Below are positions 32,311 through 40,509 of a stretch of 64,000 nucleotides of DNA, piece by piece. Origin of the DNA: Sphingobium nicotianae. Its GTDB lineage: Bacteria > Pseudomonadota > Alphaproteobacteria > Sphingomonadales > Sphingomonadaceae. Numbering within the stretch: the stretch's first letter is position 1; each line of letters opens with the position of its first letter. The stretch spans positions 1 through 64,000 of the forward strand of contig NZ_JAHGAW010000016.1 of NCBI RefSeq assembly GCF_018603885.1, written 5' to 3'. The notes under the pieces were generated by a model. The model saw nothing but the letters and a program-made list of their open reading frames with translations, made no database searches and was not told the DNA's origin. Both the position numbers and the translations under genes were made by a program.

Positions 32311-33304
32311 GTGGCTCTACGAAGAAGGCATTGGCGAGGCGCGCGCGGCGCTGGTGCAGAATGGTCGCATCCTGGAAGCGCAGATCGAGCGCGACGACAA
32401 GCGAGCGCGGGCCGGATCCGTGGTCGGCGGGCGGCTCGTCCAGACATTGATCGTGCGCAAGCGCGGCATCGCGCGGCTGGACAGCGGTGAGCGGGTGCTG
32501 ATCGAGCCGATCCCGCCCAAGGTGGCGGAAGGCGGAGCGGTGCGCGTCGAGATATTGCGCGAGGCGATCGGCGAGGCGGGGCTGGAGGAGACGCGCGACA
32601 AGCTCGCCAAGGGGCGGATCGCCCTGCCGGGCGTGCAGGCGGGGCAGGGGCCGAGCCTGCTCCAGCGCCTGCGCGAGAGCGATCTGCCGATCGTGCCTTG
32701 CCCGGCGCATGAGGCGGATCATCTGGAAGCGGCCGGCTGGAGCGAATTGCTCGCCGAGGCGATGACCGGCGAGGTCGGCGCCGAGGATGCCGCGCTGCGC
32801 ATCTTCCCGACCCCGGCGATGACGCTCATCGATATCGACGGCAGCCTGCCGCCAGCGCAGCTCGGCCCCAAGGGCGCCAAACTGGCCGCGCAGGCGATAA
32901 GGCGGCTCGGCATCACCGGCTCGATCGGCATCGACCTGCCGACCATGAACAACAAGGACGAGCGGCTGGTCGCGGCTGCGCAGATCGACAAGTATCTGGC
33001 GCAGCCGTTCGAGCGGACGGCGGTCAATGGCTATGGCTTCGTGCAGATCATCCGCAAGCGCGAGCGGCCCTCGCTGATCGAGCTGTTGCGCGGCGATCCG
33101 GTGCGGGCGGCGTCCATGGCGGCGCTGCGCGCGGCGGAGCGGCATCATGGCGCCGGGGCTGTGACGCTCACCGTCGCGCCGGCGGTGGCGCGCGATCTCA
33201 AGGCGCATCCCGACTGGGCGAAGCTGCTGGAACGGCGGCGCGGCGGAACCGTCGAGATCATCGGCGACGATGCGCTCGCGATTGGAGGCCATCATGTCCA
33301 TTAA
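32303..33304 (+). CDS. Short RNase E/G-family ribonuclease
   Basis: 333 residues. It carries the catalytic core of RNase E/G but lacks the long scaffold. AEWLYEEGIGEARAALV at the start replaces a full S1 domain, and the DNase I-like catalytic part shows TLIDIDGSLPP and GSIGIDLPTMNNKDER with the two metal-binding aspartates, then FERTAVNGYGFVQIIRKRER. The usual RNase E/G Asp-Asn-Asp pattern (D-x-N) is partly retained. It probably acts in RNA processing. Its end overlaps yacG by 11 bases. Confidence 0.85.
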   Translation: MAEWLYEEGIGEARAALVQNGRILEAQIERDDKRARAGSVVGGRLVQTLIVRKRGIARLDSGERVLIEPIPPKVAEGGAVRVEILREAIGEAGLEETRDKLAKGRIALPGVQAGQGPSLLQRLRESDLPIVPCPAHEADHLEAAGWSELLAEAMTGEVGAEDAALRIFPTPAMTLIDIDGSLPPAQLGPKGAKLAAQAIRRLGITGSIGIDLPTMNNKDERLVAAAQIDKYLAQPFERTAVNGYGFVQIIRKRERPSLIELLRGDPVRAASMAALRAAERHHGAGAVTLTVAPAVARDLKAHPDWAKLLERRRGGTVEIIGDDALAIGGHHVH

Positions 33305-33464
33305 CGGCAAATGTCCGATCTGCCGCAAGCCGGTCGTGCAGGAATTCCGGCCATTCTGCTCGCGTGGCTGCCGCGACCGCGATCTGCTCGGCTGGGTCGA
33401 GGAGCGCTACCGTGTGCCTGTCGCGCCGGACGAGAACGAGCCGCCCGAGCCGGACGAAAGCTGA
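33294..33464 (+). CDS. yacG: DNA gyrase inhibitor YacG
   Basis: 56 residues with a four-cysteine zinc ribbon (CPICRKP ... FCSRGC) and the sequence RDRDLLGWVEERYRVP. YacG binds the GyrB C-terminal part and blocks DNA binding. The ATG at 33294 lies inside the end of the ribonuclease gene in another frame, an arrangement seen widely in alphaproteobacteria. An in-frame start at 33270 would extend it by 8 residues, but the zinc-ribbon protein normally starts right before CPIC. Confidence 0.9.
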   Translation: MSINGKCPICRKPVVQEFRPFCSRGCRDRDLLGWVEERYRVPVAPDENEPPEPDES

Positions 33465-33597
33465 GACGGTTGCGCGCCGGGCCCTCCCCCCGGCCGGAAC
33501 CATCCCCCCTGCCATGCGTAGAGTCGTACGGAAGATCGGCGCCGATCCTTTTCCGGGCGCCGAATCACGCACCCTGTAACCAGGAAGGGAGAGGGTC

Positions 33598-33939
33598 ATG
33601 TCGACATTCAAGATATTGCTGGGAGCGGCGCTGGTGGCGTTCGTCGCCCAGCCCGCCATTGCCGATACCAAGCTCGGCCCGAAAGACCGCGCTCGTGTCG
33701 CGCGCAGCGCGGCCGGCGAGCGTGATGAAGTGCGCTATTGCCTGATCCAGCGCAAGAAGGGCGAGAAGAAGGGTACGATCATCGGCGCGGCCGGTGGTGC
33801 GGGCACGGCGGTCATTGCCGGCGGCAATCTCGGCGAGACGCTGCTGGCGGGCGGCGCCGGCGCACTGGCCGGCAACCTGATCGGCAAGGGCAGCGGCACC
33901 AACCGGCGCTGCGACGAGGTGCTTGCGCGCAACCCGTAA
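33598..33939 (+). CDS. Secreted glycine-zipper protein
   Basis: 113 residues with signal peptide (GAALVAFVAQPAIADT), a basic stretch KKGEKKG and a glycine-zipper helix pair GTIIGAAGGAGTAVIAGGNL and LLAGGAGALAGNLIGKGSG. Such 2TM glycine zippers occur in envelope lipoproteins of the SlyB/OmpA-like type. GGGAGAGGG stands right before the ATG. The function is not known. Confidence 0.7.
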   Translation: MSTFKILLGAALVAFVAQPAIADTKLGPKDRARVARSAAGERDEVRYCLIQRKKGEKKGTIIGAAGGAGTAVIAGGNLGETLLAGGAGALAGNLIGKGSGTNRRCDEVLARNP

Positions 33940-33956
33940 GAGGTGCGCGCCATCCC

Positions 33957-36005
33957 TTACCAGATGCGCACGCGCTCGTCGGCCTTCAGCGCATATTTCG
34001 TCTCCGGCTTGACGTCGAACGCGTCATACCAGGCATCGACATTGCGCAGCGGACCGATGATGCGGAACTGCGACGGCGTGTGCGGATCGGACGCCATCTG
34101 CGCCTTCGCCGCGTCCGGCCGCTGCTTGGCCCGCCAGAACTGCGCGTAAGCCAGGAAGAAGCGCTGGTCGCCGGTCAGACCGTCGATCACCGGCGCCGGC
34201 TTGCCCTTCAATGAGGCGTGATAGGCGTCATAGGCGATCAGCACGCCGGCCAGATCGGCGATATTCTCGCCCATGGTGAGCTTGCCGTTGACGTGCATGC
34301 CGGGCACCGGCTCGTAGCCGTCATACTGCTTGCCGAAGGCGTCGGCCTGCGCCTGGAAGCGCGCGGCGTCGGCCGCCGTCCACCAGTCGCGCACGGCGCC
34401 GTTCGCGTCGATCTTGCGTCCCTGATCGTCGAAGCCATGGCTGATCTCATGGCCGATGATCGCGCCGATCGCACCATAGTTGACCGCCGCATCGGCATCC
34501 GGATCGAAGGCCGGCGCCTGCAGGATGCCGGCGGGGAAGACGATCTTGTTTTCCAGGCCGCCATTATAGGCATTCACCGTCTGCGGATTGAGACCCCATT
34601 TCTCGCGGTCGACCGGCTTGTAAAGCTGCGAGAGCTGATATTGCCACTCGAAGGCGCTGCTGCGCTCGACATTGCCGTAAAGGTCATTGGCGTCGATCTT
34701 CAGCGCCGTGAAATCGCGGAACGTCCTGGGATGCCCGACCATCACCTCCATCCGGGCGAGTTTTTCCAGCGCGGCCATCTTCGTGTCCGGCGCCATCCAG
34801 TCGTTGCCCGCGATGCGCTTGGCCATCGCCACCTTGAGGTTGGCGACCAGCTCCTCCATCATCGCCTTGGAGCGATCCGGGAAGAAATCCGCCACATAGA
34901 TCTGCCCCATCAGCTCGCCGAGGCTGTTGTCCAGCAAGGTATCGGCCCGCTTCCAGCGCGGCGCCAGCTCCTCCTGGCCATACATCGCCTTGTTGAACTG
35001 GAAGCGGCTGTCGACATAGCGCTTGGGGAGATAGGGCGAGGCCTGGGCGAGGACGCCGAATGCTTCCCATGCCTTGAGCGTCTCCAGCGGGGTCCTGGCA
35101 TAGAGCGCGGCGATCGCCTGGATCGCGCTCTTCTCCGCCACGAGCAGTTTGCCCGGCTGGGCGACGCCCATGCCGCCGAGATAGGCCGCCCAGTCGAGGC
35201 CGGGCGCATAGGCCTGGAGGCTGGCGAGCGTCATCGGATTGTTGATCTTCTCGATCTCGCGGCGATCGGCCTGCACCCAGCTCAGCCTGGCGATCTCGGT
35301 CTCGAAGGCGAGAATCTCCGCTGCCGCCCTGGCCGGCGCGGGATAGCCGGCGAGGCCGAGCTGGCGAGTCATGTAAGCGAGATAAGCGTCGCGCTTGGGC
35401 TTGAAGTCGTCCTTCAGATAATAGTCGCGGTCGGGCAGGCCGAGGCCGCCTTGTCCCAGCCAGAGGATATTGGTGTTGGGATCGGCGGGATCGGGGCCCA
35501 CCTCGCCATCGATGATCGCGCGGCCGAAGCCGCCGGCGGTCGCGCCCATGTGGCGTGCGAAGGCGGTCTTGTCCGGAATCGCCCGGATCTGAGCCAGCGT
35601 CCTGCGCAGCGCCGTGTCTCCGGCCTTCTCGACGGCCGGTTCGTCCATGAAGCTCTTGTAGAGCCCGCCGATCTGGGTCTGCGCGCCCTGGCTCGCGATC
35701 ACATATTTCTTCTGCTCGAGCGTCAGGTCGTAAATGTCTGTGAAGCCGTCCATGCTGGTCTTGTCGACCGGGATGACGGTGCGGTTGCGCCAGCTGCCGT
35801 TTACGAAATCGTCGAAGTCATCGCCCGGCGAGACCCTGGTGTCGCGCGCGGAAAGGTCGACGCCCCAACTGCCGTAGCGCGGCATGACGGGCTTGGCGAG
35901 GGTGCCGCCGGCCACGGCATTGGCCGCGACCGTCCCGGCGGGCGCCGCCACGGGCAGGGACAGGGCAAGAGCGAAGGTGGAAGCGAGAAGAGGGATGCTG
36001 CGCAT
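33957..36005 (-). CDS. M13-family zinc metallopeptidase (neprilysin-like)
   Basis: 682 residues with signal peptide (LLASTFALALSLPVAAPAGT). The zinc site is IIGHEISHGFDDQGRKID (HExxH) and the third ligand and transition-state residues lie in GENIADLAGVLIAYDAY. VNAYNGGLENKIVFPAGILQ matches the NAFY-type substrate-binding segment, here NAYN. The enzyme cleaves oligopeptides in the periplasm. It is convergent with the glycine-zipper gene and separated by 17 bases. 36006-36228 contains no gene and presumably the tRNA promoter. Confidence 0.92.
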   Translation of the reverse strand: MRSIPLLASTFALALSLPVAAPAGTVAANAVAGGTLAKPVMPRYGSWGVDLSARDTRVSPGDDFDDFVNGSWRNRTVIPVDKTSMDGFTDIYDLTLEQKKYVIASQGAQTQIGGLYKSFMDEPAVEKAGDTALRRTLAQIRAIPDKTAFARHMGATAGGFGRAIIDGEVGPDPADPNTNILWLGQGGLGLPDRDYYLKDDFKPKRDAYLAYMTRQLGLAGYPAPARAAAEILAFETEIARLSWVQADRREIEKINNPMTLASLQAYAPGLDWAAYLGGMGVAQPGKLLVAEKSAIQAIAALYARTPLETLKAWEAFGVLAQASPYLPKRYVDSRFQFNKAMYGQEELAPRWKRADTLLDNSLGELMGQIYVADFFPDRSKAMMEELVANLKVAMAKRIAGNDWMAPDTKMAALEKLARMEVMVGHPRTFRDFTALKIDANDLYGNVERSSAFEWQYQLSQLYKPVDREKWGLNPQTVNAYNGGLENKIVFPAGILQAPAFDPDADAAVNYGAIGAIIGHEISHGFDDQGRKIDANGAVRDWWTAADAARFQAQADAFGKQYDGYEPVPGMHVNGKLTMGENIADLAGVLIAYDAYHASLKGKPAPVIDGLTGDQRFFLAYAQFWRAKQRPDAAKAQMASDPHTPSQFRIIGPLRNVDAWYDAFDVKPETKYALKADERVRIW

Positions 36006-36228
36006 GAGAGGAGCTTTCTATCACGAACCTGTGACCGATACGGCGCGCGGCCATCCTTGCTGGCCAGCGCGGAGATGGCGCGAGATTATGCAGCGCTCCA
36101 CTCTCTTGCAAAGCCTTTCCGCGCCATGCCGGACCGCGCGAGATTAAGCATCATTTGGGTGGACAGGCCGCCACGCTCATGCTTATAGCGCACCCTCTTC
36201 GCCCGGCACCCGCCGGCAGCGGACCCGT

Positions 36229-36304
36229 GCCCGGGTAGCTCAGTTGGTAGAGCATGCGACTGAAAATCGCAGTGTCGGCGGTTCGACTCCGTCCCCGGGC
36301 ACCA
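36229..36304 (+). tRNA. tRNA-Phe (GAA)
   Basis: A 76-base tRNA: acceptor stem GCCCGGG / CCCGGGC, D-arm GCTC...GAGC, anticodon stem TGCGA / TCGCA with loop CTGAAAA (anticodon GAA at 36262-36264), TPsiC loop with GTTCGACTC, and an encoded ACCA 3' end. A T-rich run after it may stop transcription. An integrase gene begins 175 bases downstream, so its 3' end is the likely attachment site. Confidence 0.95.
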
Positions 36305-36427
36305 TTTGTTCTTTTTTACCACTCCGCAAGCATCCATATCCGTCCAGAAAACCAACGAAGAACGTGGGTTTTCGGGGCCTTGATGTCCCCCGGCGTCCCC
36401 GCAGGTGCACTGGCAGCCAGCGTCTCG

Positions 36428-36477
36428 TGATGGTATTTTGATGGTATCTCGTAAAATGCCATCACGGAGATACCATC
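36428..36477. promoter_or_regulatory. Four GATGGTAT-type sites before the integrase
   Basis: TGATGGTATTTT (36428-36439) and GATGGTATCTC (36440-36450) are followed by their complements AAAATGCCATCA (36453-36464, one mismatch) and GAGATACCATC (36467-36477). The order is A, B, A', B', so the sites interlock. They end 2 bases before the integrase ATG. They are probably operator sites or integrase/excisionase arm sites. Confidence 0.6.
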
Positions 36478-36478
36478 A

Positions 36479-37699
36479 ATGGCCCTCACAGCGACGGCGA
36501 TCAATGCTGCTAAGCCCCATGAAAAACCATATAAATTGTCCGACGGCATGGGGCTCTATCTCCTGGTGATGCCCGGTGGCGGACGTCACTGGCGGATGAA
36601 CTACCGATACGGCGGGCGACAAAAGACACTGTCGTTTGGAAACTATCCCGATGTTTCGCTGGCCAAGGCGCGGGAGAAGAGGACAGCGGCTCGCGAGTCC
36701 TTGGCTGAGGGGCTGGATCCTACCGAGGTGAAAAAGGCCAGGATCCGCGAGGCGAAGGCAAAGTCCGAGGATACCTTCAAAGCTATCGGCGAGGAGTGGC
36801 TTAATCGTCTCGAGTTGGAAGGGCGCGCGCAGAAGACGCTCGAGAAAAATCGCTGGATGCTTGAAATGTCTTATCCACTCATCGGCGATCGACCAATAAC
36901 CGAGCTCACTGCACCGGAATTGCTGGAAGTACTGAGAACCGTCGAAGTGCGTGGAAAATATGAGACCGCCAATCGCCTGCGCAGCACGTTCGGAACTATC
37001 TTCCGTTACGCGATCTCTACCGGCCGCGCCCAAAGAGATATCGCTTACGATCTGCGCGGGGCACTGATCAGTCCCAAGACGAGCCATAGAGCGGCTATTC
37101 TCGATCCCAAGAAGCTCGGCGGGTTGCTGCGCGCAGTCGAGGCACATGAAGGTAGTCCTGCCGTCCGGATAGCTCTCCAAATGCTTCCTCACGTGTTTGT
37201 CAGGCCGGGCGAACTAAGGATGGCCGAATGGAGCGAGTTTGAGACCGAGGACGCTGTGTGGACCATCCCAGCCGCAAAAACGAAAATGCGGCGTCCGCAC
37301 AAAGTGCCCCTTTCAGCGCAGATGTTGGTCTTGCTTGCTGAGTTGCGCCTGATGACGGGCGCAGGACAATATCTCTTTCCTAGCATTCGGGCCGCGACAC
37401 GGCCGATAACCGACAACACATTGAACGCGGCATTGCGACGTCTAGGGTACGACAAATCTGAGGTGACCGCTCATGGGTTTCGGGCGACGGCCAGCACGCT
37501 CCTCAACGAAATGGGCAAGTGGCACCCCGATGCCATCGAACGTCAACTGGCGCATGTGGAGAACAACGACGTTCGCCGCGCCTATGCGCGCGGCAGTTAC
37601 TGGGATGAGCGAGTTAGGATGATGCAGCAATGGTCCAACTATCTCGATGGACTGAGGTCGGGGGGCAAAATTTTGAAGGGCAATTTCAAACGAAGATGA
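36479..37699 (+). CDS. P4-type tyrosine recombinase (island integrase)
   Basis: 406 residues: N-terminal DUF4102 arm-binding domain (KPYKLSDGMGLYLLVMPGGG), a core-binding SAM-like domain (TFKAIGEEWLNRLELEGRAQ) and a C-terminal catalytic domain. The active-site residues are seen in VRPGELRMAEW (Arg), TAHGFRATASTLLNEMG (HxxR), HVENNDVRRAYARGSYWDER (His, then Tyr). It sits directly beside tRNA-Phe and reads away from it, the standard layout of integrative islands. All motifs look intact. Confidence 0.93.
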   Translation: MALTATAINAAKPHEKPYKLSDGMGLYLLVMPGGGRHWRMNYRYGGRQKTLSFGNYPDVSLAKAREKRTAARESLAEGLDPTEVKKARIREAKAKSEDTFKAIGEEWLNRLELEGRAQKTLEKNRWMLEMSYPLIGDRPITELTAPELLEVLRTVEVRGKYETANRLRSTFGTIFRYAISTGRAQRDIAYDLRGALISPKTSHRAAILDPKKLGGLLRAVEAHEGSPAVRIALQMLPHVFVRPGELRMAEWSEFETEDAVWTIPAAKTKMRRPHKVPLSAQMLVLLAELRLMTGAGQYLFPSIRAATRPITDNTLNAALRRLGYDKSEVTAHGFRATASTLLNEMGKWHPDAIERQLAHVENNDVRRAYARGSYWDERVRMMQQWSNYLDGLRSGGKILKGNFKRR

Positions 37700-38136
37700 T
37701 CGGGTAAGTTGGATCTCAAAGTGCGAGCCCATTCCCAGTGACTAAAGTCTAGCTGCGCCAATCCTGTCTTGGCCTATCTTTCTGCTGGACCATGTAACCG
37801 CAGCACGAGAGAACCAAATTGTTCCATCCACGCAATGGCGAAGCTTGGACAGTAATTCCCACCGACATGTCGAAAGTGCGCAGCTCATCGATATCCATCC
37901 GTCGTTCCCCTGTCTGCAATACAGTGTGTCAGGGGGCTACAGCAGAGGCCTTGGCCTTCGGGAAGCCCCGATGTCCCGGTGAAGGCGCGAGCCGTCGCGC
38001 GACTGGCCCGATCGATGACTGAAATAATCAAGTTGGTGACAGGATATGATAAGCCCGAATTCCACTGAACGAAATATTTTGGGTGAGGATTTCGGATTCT
38101 GGCGCGTTGCCCGCCAAAAGTCGTGGGATATTGAGC
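37700..38136. other. Non-coding stretch between integrase and catabolic genes
   Basis: About 380 to 435 bases without a convincing gene. Short frames here overlap in several phases and none has a ribosome-binding site. The GC content is visibly lower than before 36 kb. It may contain the promoter of the phospho-lyase gene; no repeat or att-like copy of the tRNA end was seen. Confidence 0.5.
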
Positions 38137-39405
38137 GTGAGCCAGTTTGAAGATCAGCAGTTGCTACACCGCCGTCAAAAGGTGCTGGGATCATCGACAC
38201 CGCTCTTCTACGACCGCCCCCTACAGTTGCTTCGGGGAGAAGGTGCCTGGGTTTTCGACGCGGATGGCCGGCGTTATCTCGACGCCTATAACAACGTGCC
38301 GCATGTCGGCCACTGCCATCCCCATGTGGTGGATGCTATGTGTAGGCAGGCGCGAGAAATCAATATCAACACGCGCTACCTCCATCCCTTGATCGTGGAA
38401 CTCGGTGAGCGGTTGACGGCCACCTTCGACGACCCGCTGGACGTGGTCGCGTTCACCTGCACTGGCACGGAGGCGAACGAACTCGCTATCCGCATCGCCC
38501 GAACCCATACGGGCAACCAGGGATTGATCGTCAGCGACTGGAATTATCACGGTCACTCGATCACCCTGGCAGGCGCTACGACAGCATTGCCGGCGCCCGA
38601 GGCGATGGCGCGCCATGCAAGGACGTTCGCCGTTCCGGACATGTCTCGCGGTGTCAGCGCTCAGGCCTCGCTTGCTCAACTGGAGCAGGCGATCGCTTCT
38701 CTCAAGGAGAGCGGCCATGGCGTCGCCGCCATGCTGGTTGATACTATCTTCTCGAGCGAGGGGTTGCCCGATGTACCGGCGGGCTGGCTCAACTCCGCCA
38801 TGGAGATGGTTCACAAGGCAGGCGGTCTGTTGATTGCTGATGAGGTACAGCCCGGCTTCGGGCGAACTGGCGAGGGAATGTGGGGATATCGCGTGCACGG
38901 GTTGATCCCCGACATCGTCACGATGGGTAAGCCGATGGGCAATGGTCACCCGATTGCGGCCACGGTGACGACCCGCGCACTGCTTGAGAGCTTTGGACAG
39001 CAATCTCTTTATTTCAATACATTCGGCGGAAACCCGGTCTCTGCAGCGGTGGGTCTCGCAGTTCTTGACGTAATCGAGCAGGAGGGGCTCATCGCTCACG
39101 CGCGCGTGGCCGGCGCATATGCAATCCGTCGCCTCAACGCCATCATAGGTCGGCATCCGGTCATAAAGCAGATGCGAGGCCGCGGCCTGTTTTTCGGATT
39201 GGAGATGGTCGATCCTGTCACGGGCGAACCGGCGAGTGCGGAGGCGCGTCGGGTGGTAAATCGTATGCGCGACGAAGGTGTGCTGCTCAGCCGCATTGGT
39301 CATGATGATAATATTCTCAAGATACGGCCTCCGATGGCGTTCGGTTGCGAGCATGCTGACTTCCTCATTGAGCGACTCGATAAAGTGCTTGGAGAAGCCC
39401 GGTGA
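38137..39405 (+). CDS. Class III PLP enzyme, phospho-lyase-like (AGXT2L type)
   Basis: About 422 residues, class III aminotransferase fold. The PLP lysine lies in TMGKPMGNGHPIAA, and DEVQPGFGRTG gives the cofactor Asp. The GKPMGNGHP form is that of phosphoethanolamine and 5-phosphohydroxylysine phospho-lyases (ETNPPL/PHYKPL), which eliminate phosphate and ammonia from phosphorylated beta-hydroxy amines to give an aldehyde. Ordinary AGXT2 transaminases have a different motif here. The gene is followed, with a 4-base overlap, by a small-molecule kinase, which fits a kinase plus lyase module. The start is uncertain: GTG at 38137 or GTG at 38083. True substrate is not known. Confidence 0.7.
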   Translation: MSQFEDQQLLHRRQKVLGSSTPLFYDRPLQLLRGEGAWVFDADGRRYLDAYNNVPHVGHCHPHVVDAMCRQAREININTRYLHPLIVELGERLTATFDDPLDVVAFTCTGTEANELAIRIARTHTGNQGLIVSDWNYHGHSITLAGATTALPAPEAMARHARTFAVPDMSRGVSAQASLAQLEQAIASLKESGHGVAAMLVDTIFSSEGLPDVPAGWLNSAMEMVHKAGGLLIADEVQPGFGRTGEGMWGYRVHGLIPDIVTMGKPMGNGHPIAATVTTRALLESFGQQSLYFNTFGGNPVSAAVGLAVLDVIEQEGLIAHARVAGAYAIRRLNAIIGRHPVIKQMRGRGLFFGLEMVDPVTGEPASAEARRVVNRMRDEGVLLSRIGHDDNILKIRPPMAFGCEHADFLIERLDKVLGEAR

Positions 39406-40418
39406 CCACCGACGCGGAGTTCGATGCGCTCACCACTGAAGAGCAGGAGCGGCGCCTTACGGCTTTCGCCGAATTCGTTCTCGATCAGTGGGACGATGGC
39501 TGGCGAACCATACGCCTGATCAAGTACCGGGAGAATGCGGTGTTCGCGGTTGCCAATGCAACCGGCGAGCAGGCGGTGCTGCGAATCCATCGTCCAGGCT
39601 ATCACTCGGACGTAGAACTGCGTTCAGAACTGGCCTGGATTGAAGCTCTGAGCGAGGATGGCATCGCTTTGCCTCGGCCTCTGCGTTCGCGGACCGGATT
39701 GGTCCTGGTTACGGCCCAAGTGAAGGAAGTGCCTCACGCGCGCCAAGTGGATATGTTCGAATGGGTCGAAGGCCGTCCGTTGGCCCATCTTACAGAGACA
39801 GCGGCGTTGATTGAAGCCTATCGTCAGTTAGGCGCGCTTGCGGGATCAATGCATCGTCATTCCGCGCGATGGCATCGTCCCGAAGATTTCCGCCGTCACG
39901 CTTGGGACATCGAAGGCCTGATCGGCGTCAAGCCGTTGTGGGGCGATTTCCGGGAGTTGAGCGTTCTGTCGACCGATGACCGCCTGCTGCTGGAGCAGGC
40001 GGCGAGCCGCGCGGCTTTGGAGCTCGAAGTACTGCCGGCCGAGGAATACACATTGATCCATGCCGACCTTGTACCGGACAATGTCCTGCTGGGCGTCGAC
40101 GGGGTAAAAGTCATCGACTTTGACGACTCCGGCTTCGGCTGGAGAATGTTCGAGCTCGCGACTGCCCTGTTCCCCTATTTGGACGCGCCTCACTATCCCG
40201 CAATTGAGAAAGCGCTATTCGACGGCTACCGTTCGTCTTTCGCCCTGTCCCAGCAGGAACGGGCCCGGCTTCCCCTCTTCCTCTTTCTACGCAGCCTGAC
40301 CTATCTCAGCTGGGTGCACACTCGGTCAGGCACACAAACAGCGCGCGAGATGACGGCGACATTCGTTCGGCGCGCACGCACTCTGGCTCGCGTTTATCTG
40401 GAGAGAGCTGCGGCATAG
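39402..40418 (+). CDS. APH-fold small-molecule kinase (COG2334, SrkA/HYKK-like)
   Basis: 338 residues. The kinase core shows YTLIHADLVPDNVLLG with catalytic Asp and Asn (HxDxxxxN) and KVIDFDDSGFGWRMFELA, the DFD metal-binding segment. This is the aminoglycoside/choline kinase fold, COG2334 branch, near hydroxylysine and homoserine kinases. A GTG start overlaps the stop of the phospho-lyase by 4 bases (GTGA), so the two are made together. I infer that it phosphorylates the hydroxyl group of an amino alcohol which the lyase then eliminates. A narrower substrate is not visible. Confidence 0.72.
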   Translation: MTTDAEFDALTTEEQERRLTAFAEFVLDQWDDGWRTIRLIKYRENAVFAVANATGEQAVLRIHRPGYHSDVELRSELAWIEALSEDGIALPRPLRSRTGLVLVTAQVKEVPHARQVDMFEWVEGRPLAHLTETAALIEAYRQLGALAGSMHRHSARWHRPEDFRRHAWDIEGLIGVKPLWGDFRELSVLSTDDRLLLEQAASRAALELEVLPAEEYTLIHADLVPDNVLLGVDGVKVIDFDDSGFGWRMFELATALFPYLDAPHYPAIEKALFDGYRSSFALSQQERARLPLFLFLRSLTYLSWVHTRSGTQTAREMTATFVRRARTLARVYLERAAA

Positions 40419-40509
40419 GCATTCGGAAGCGCTGTGCGGCTGCCAACGTTGTCGCTAAAATGCTCTTTCTAAACACCGCCAGGCTCTTCTTTGTCGCCAT
40501 TTAGTCAGG

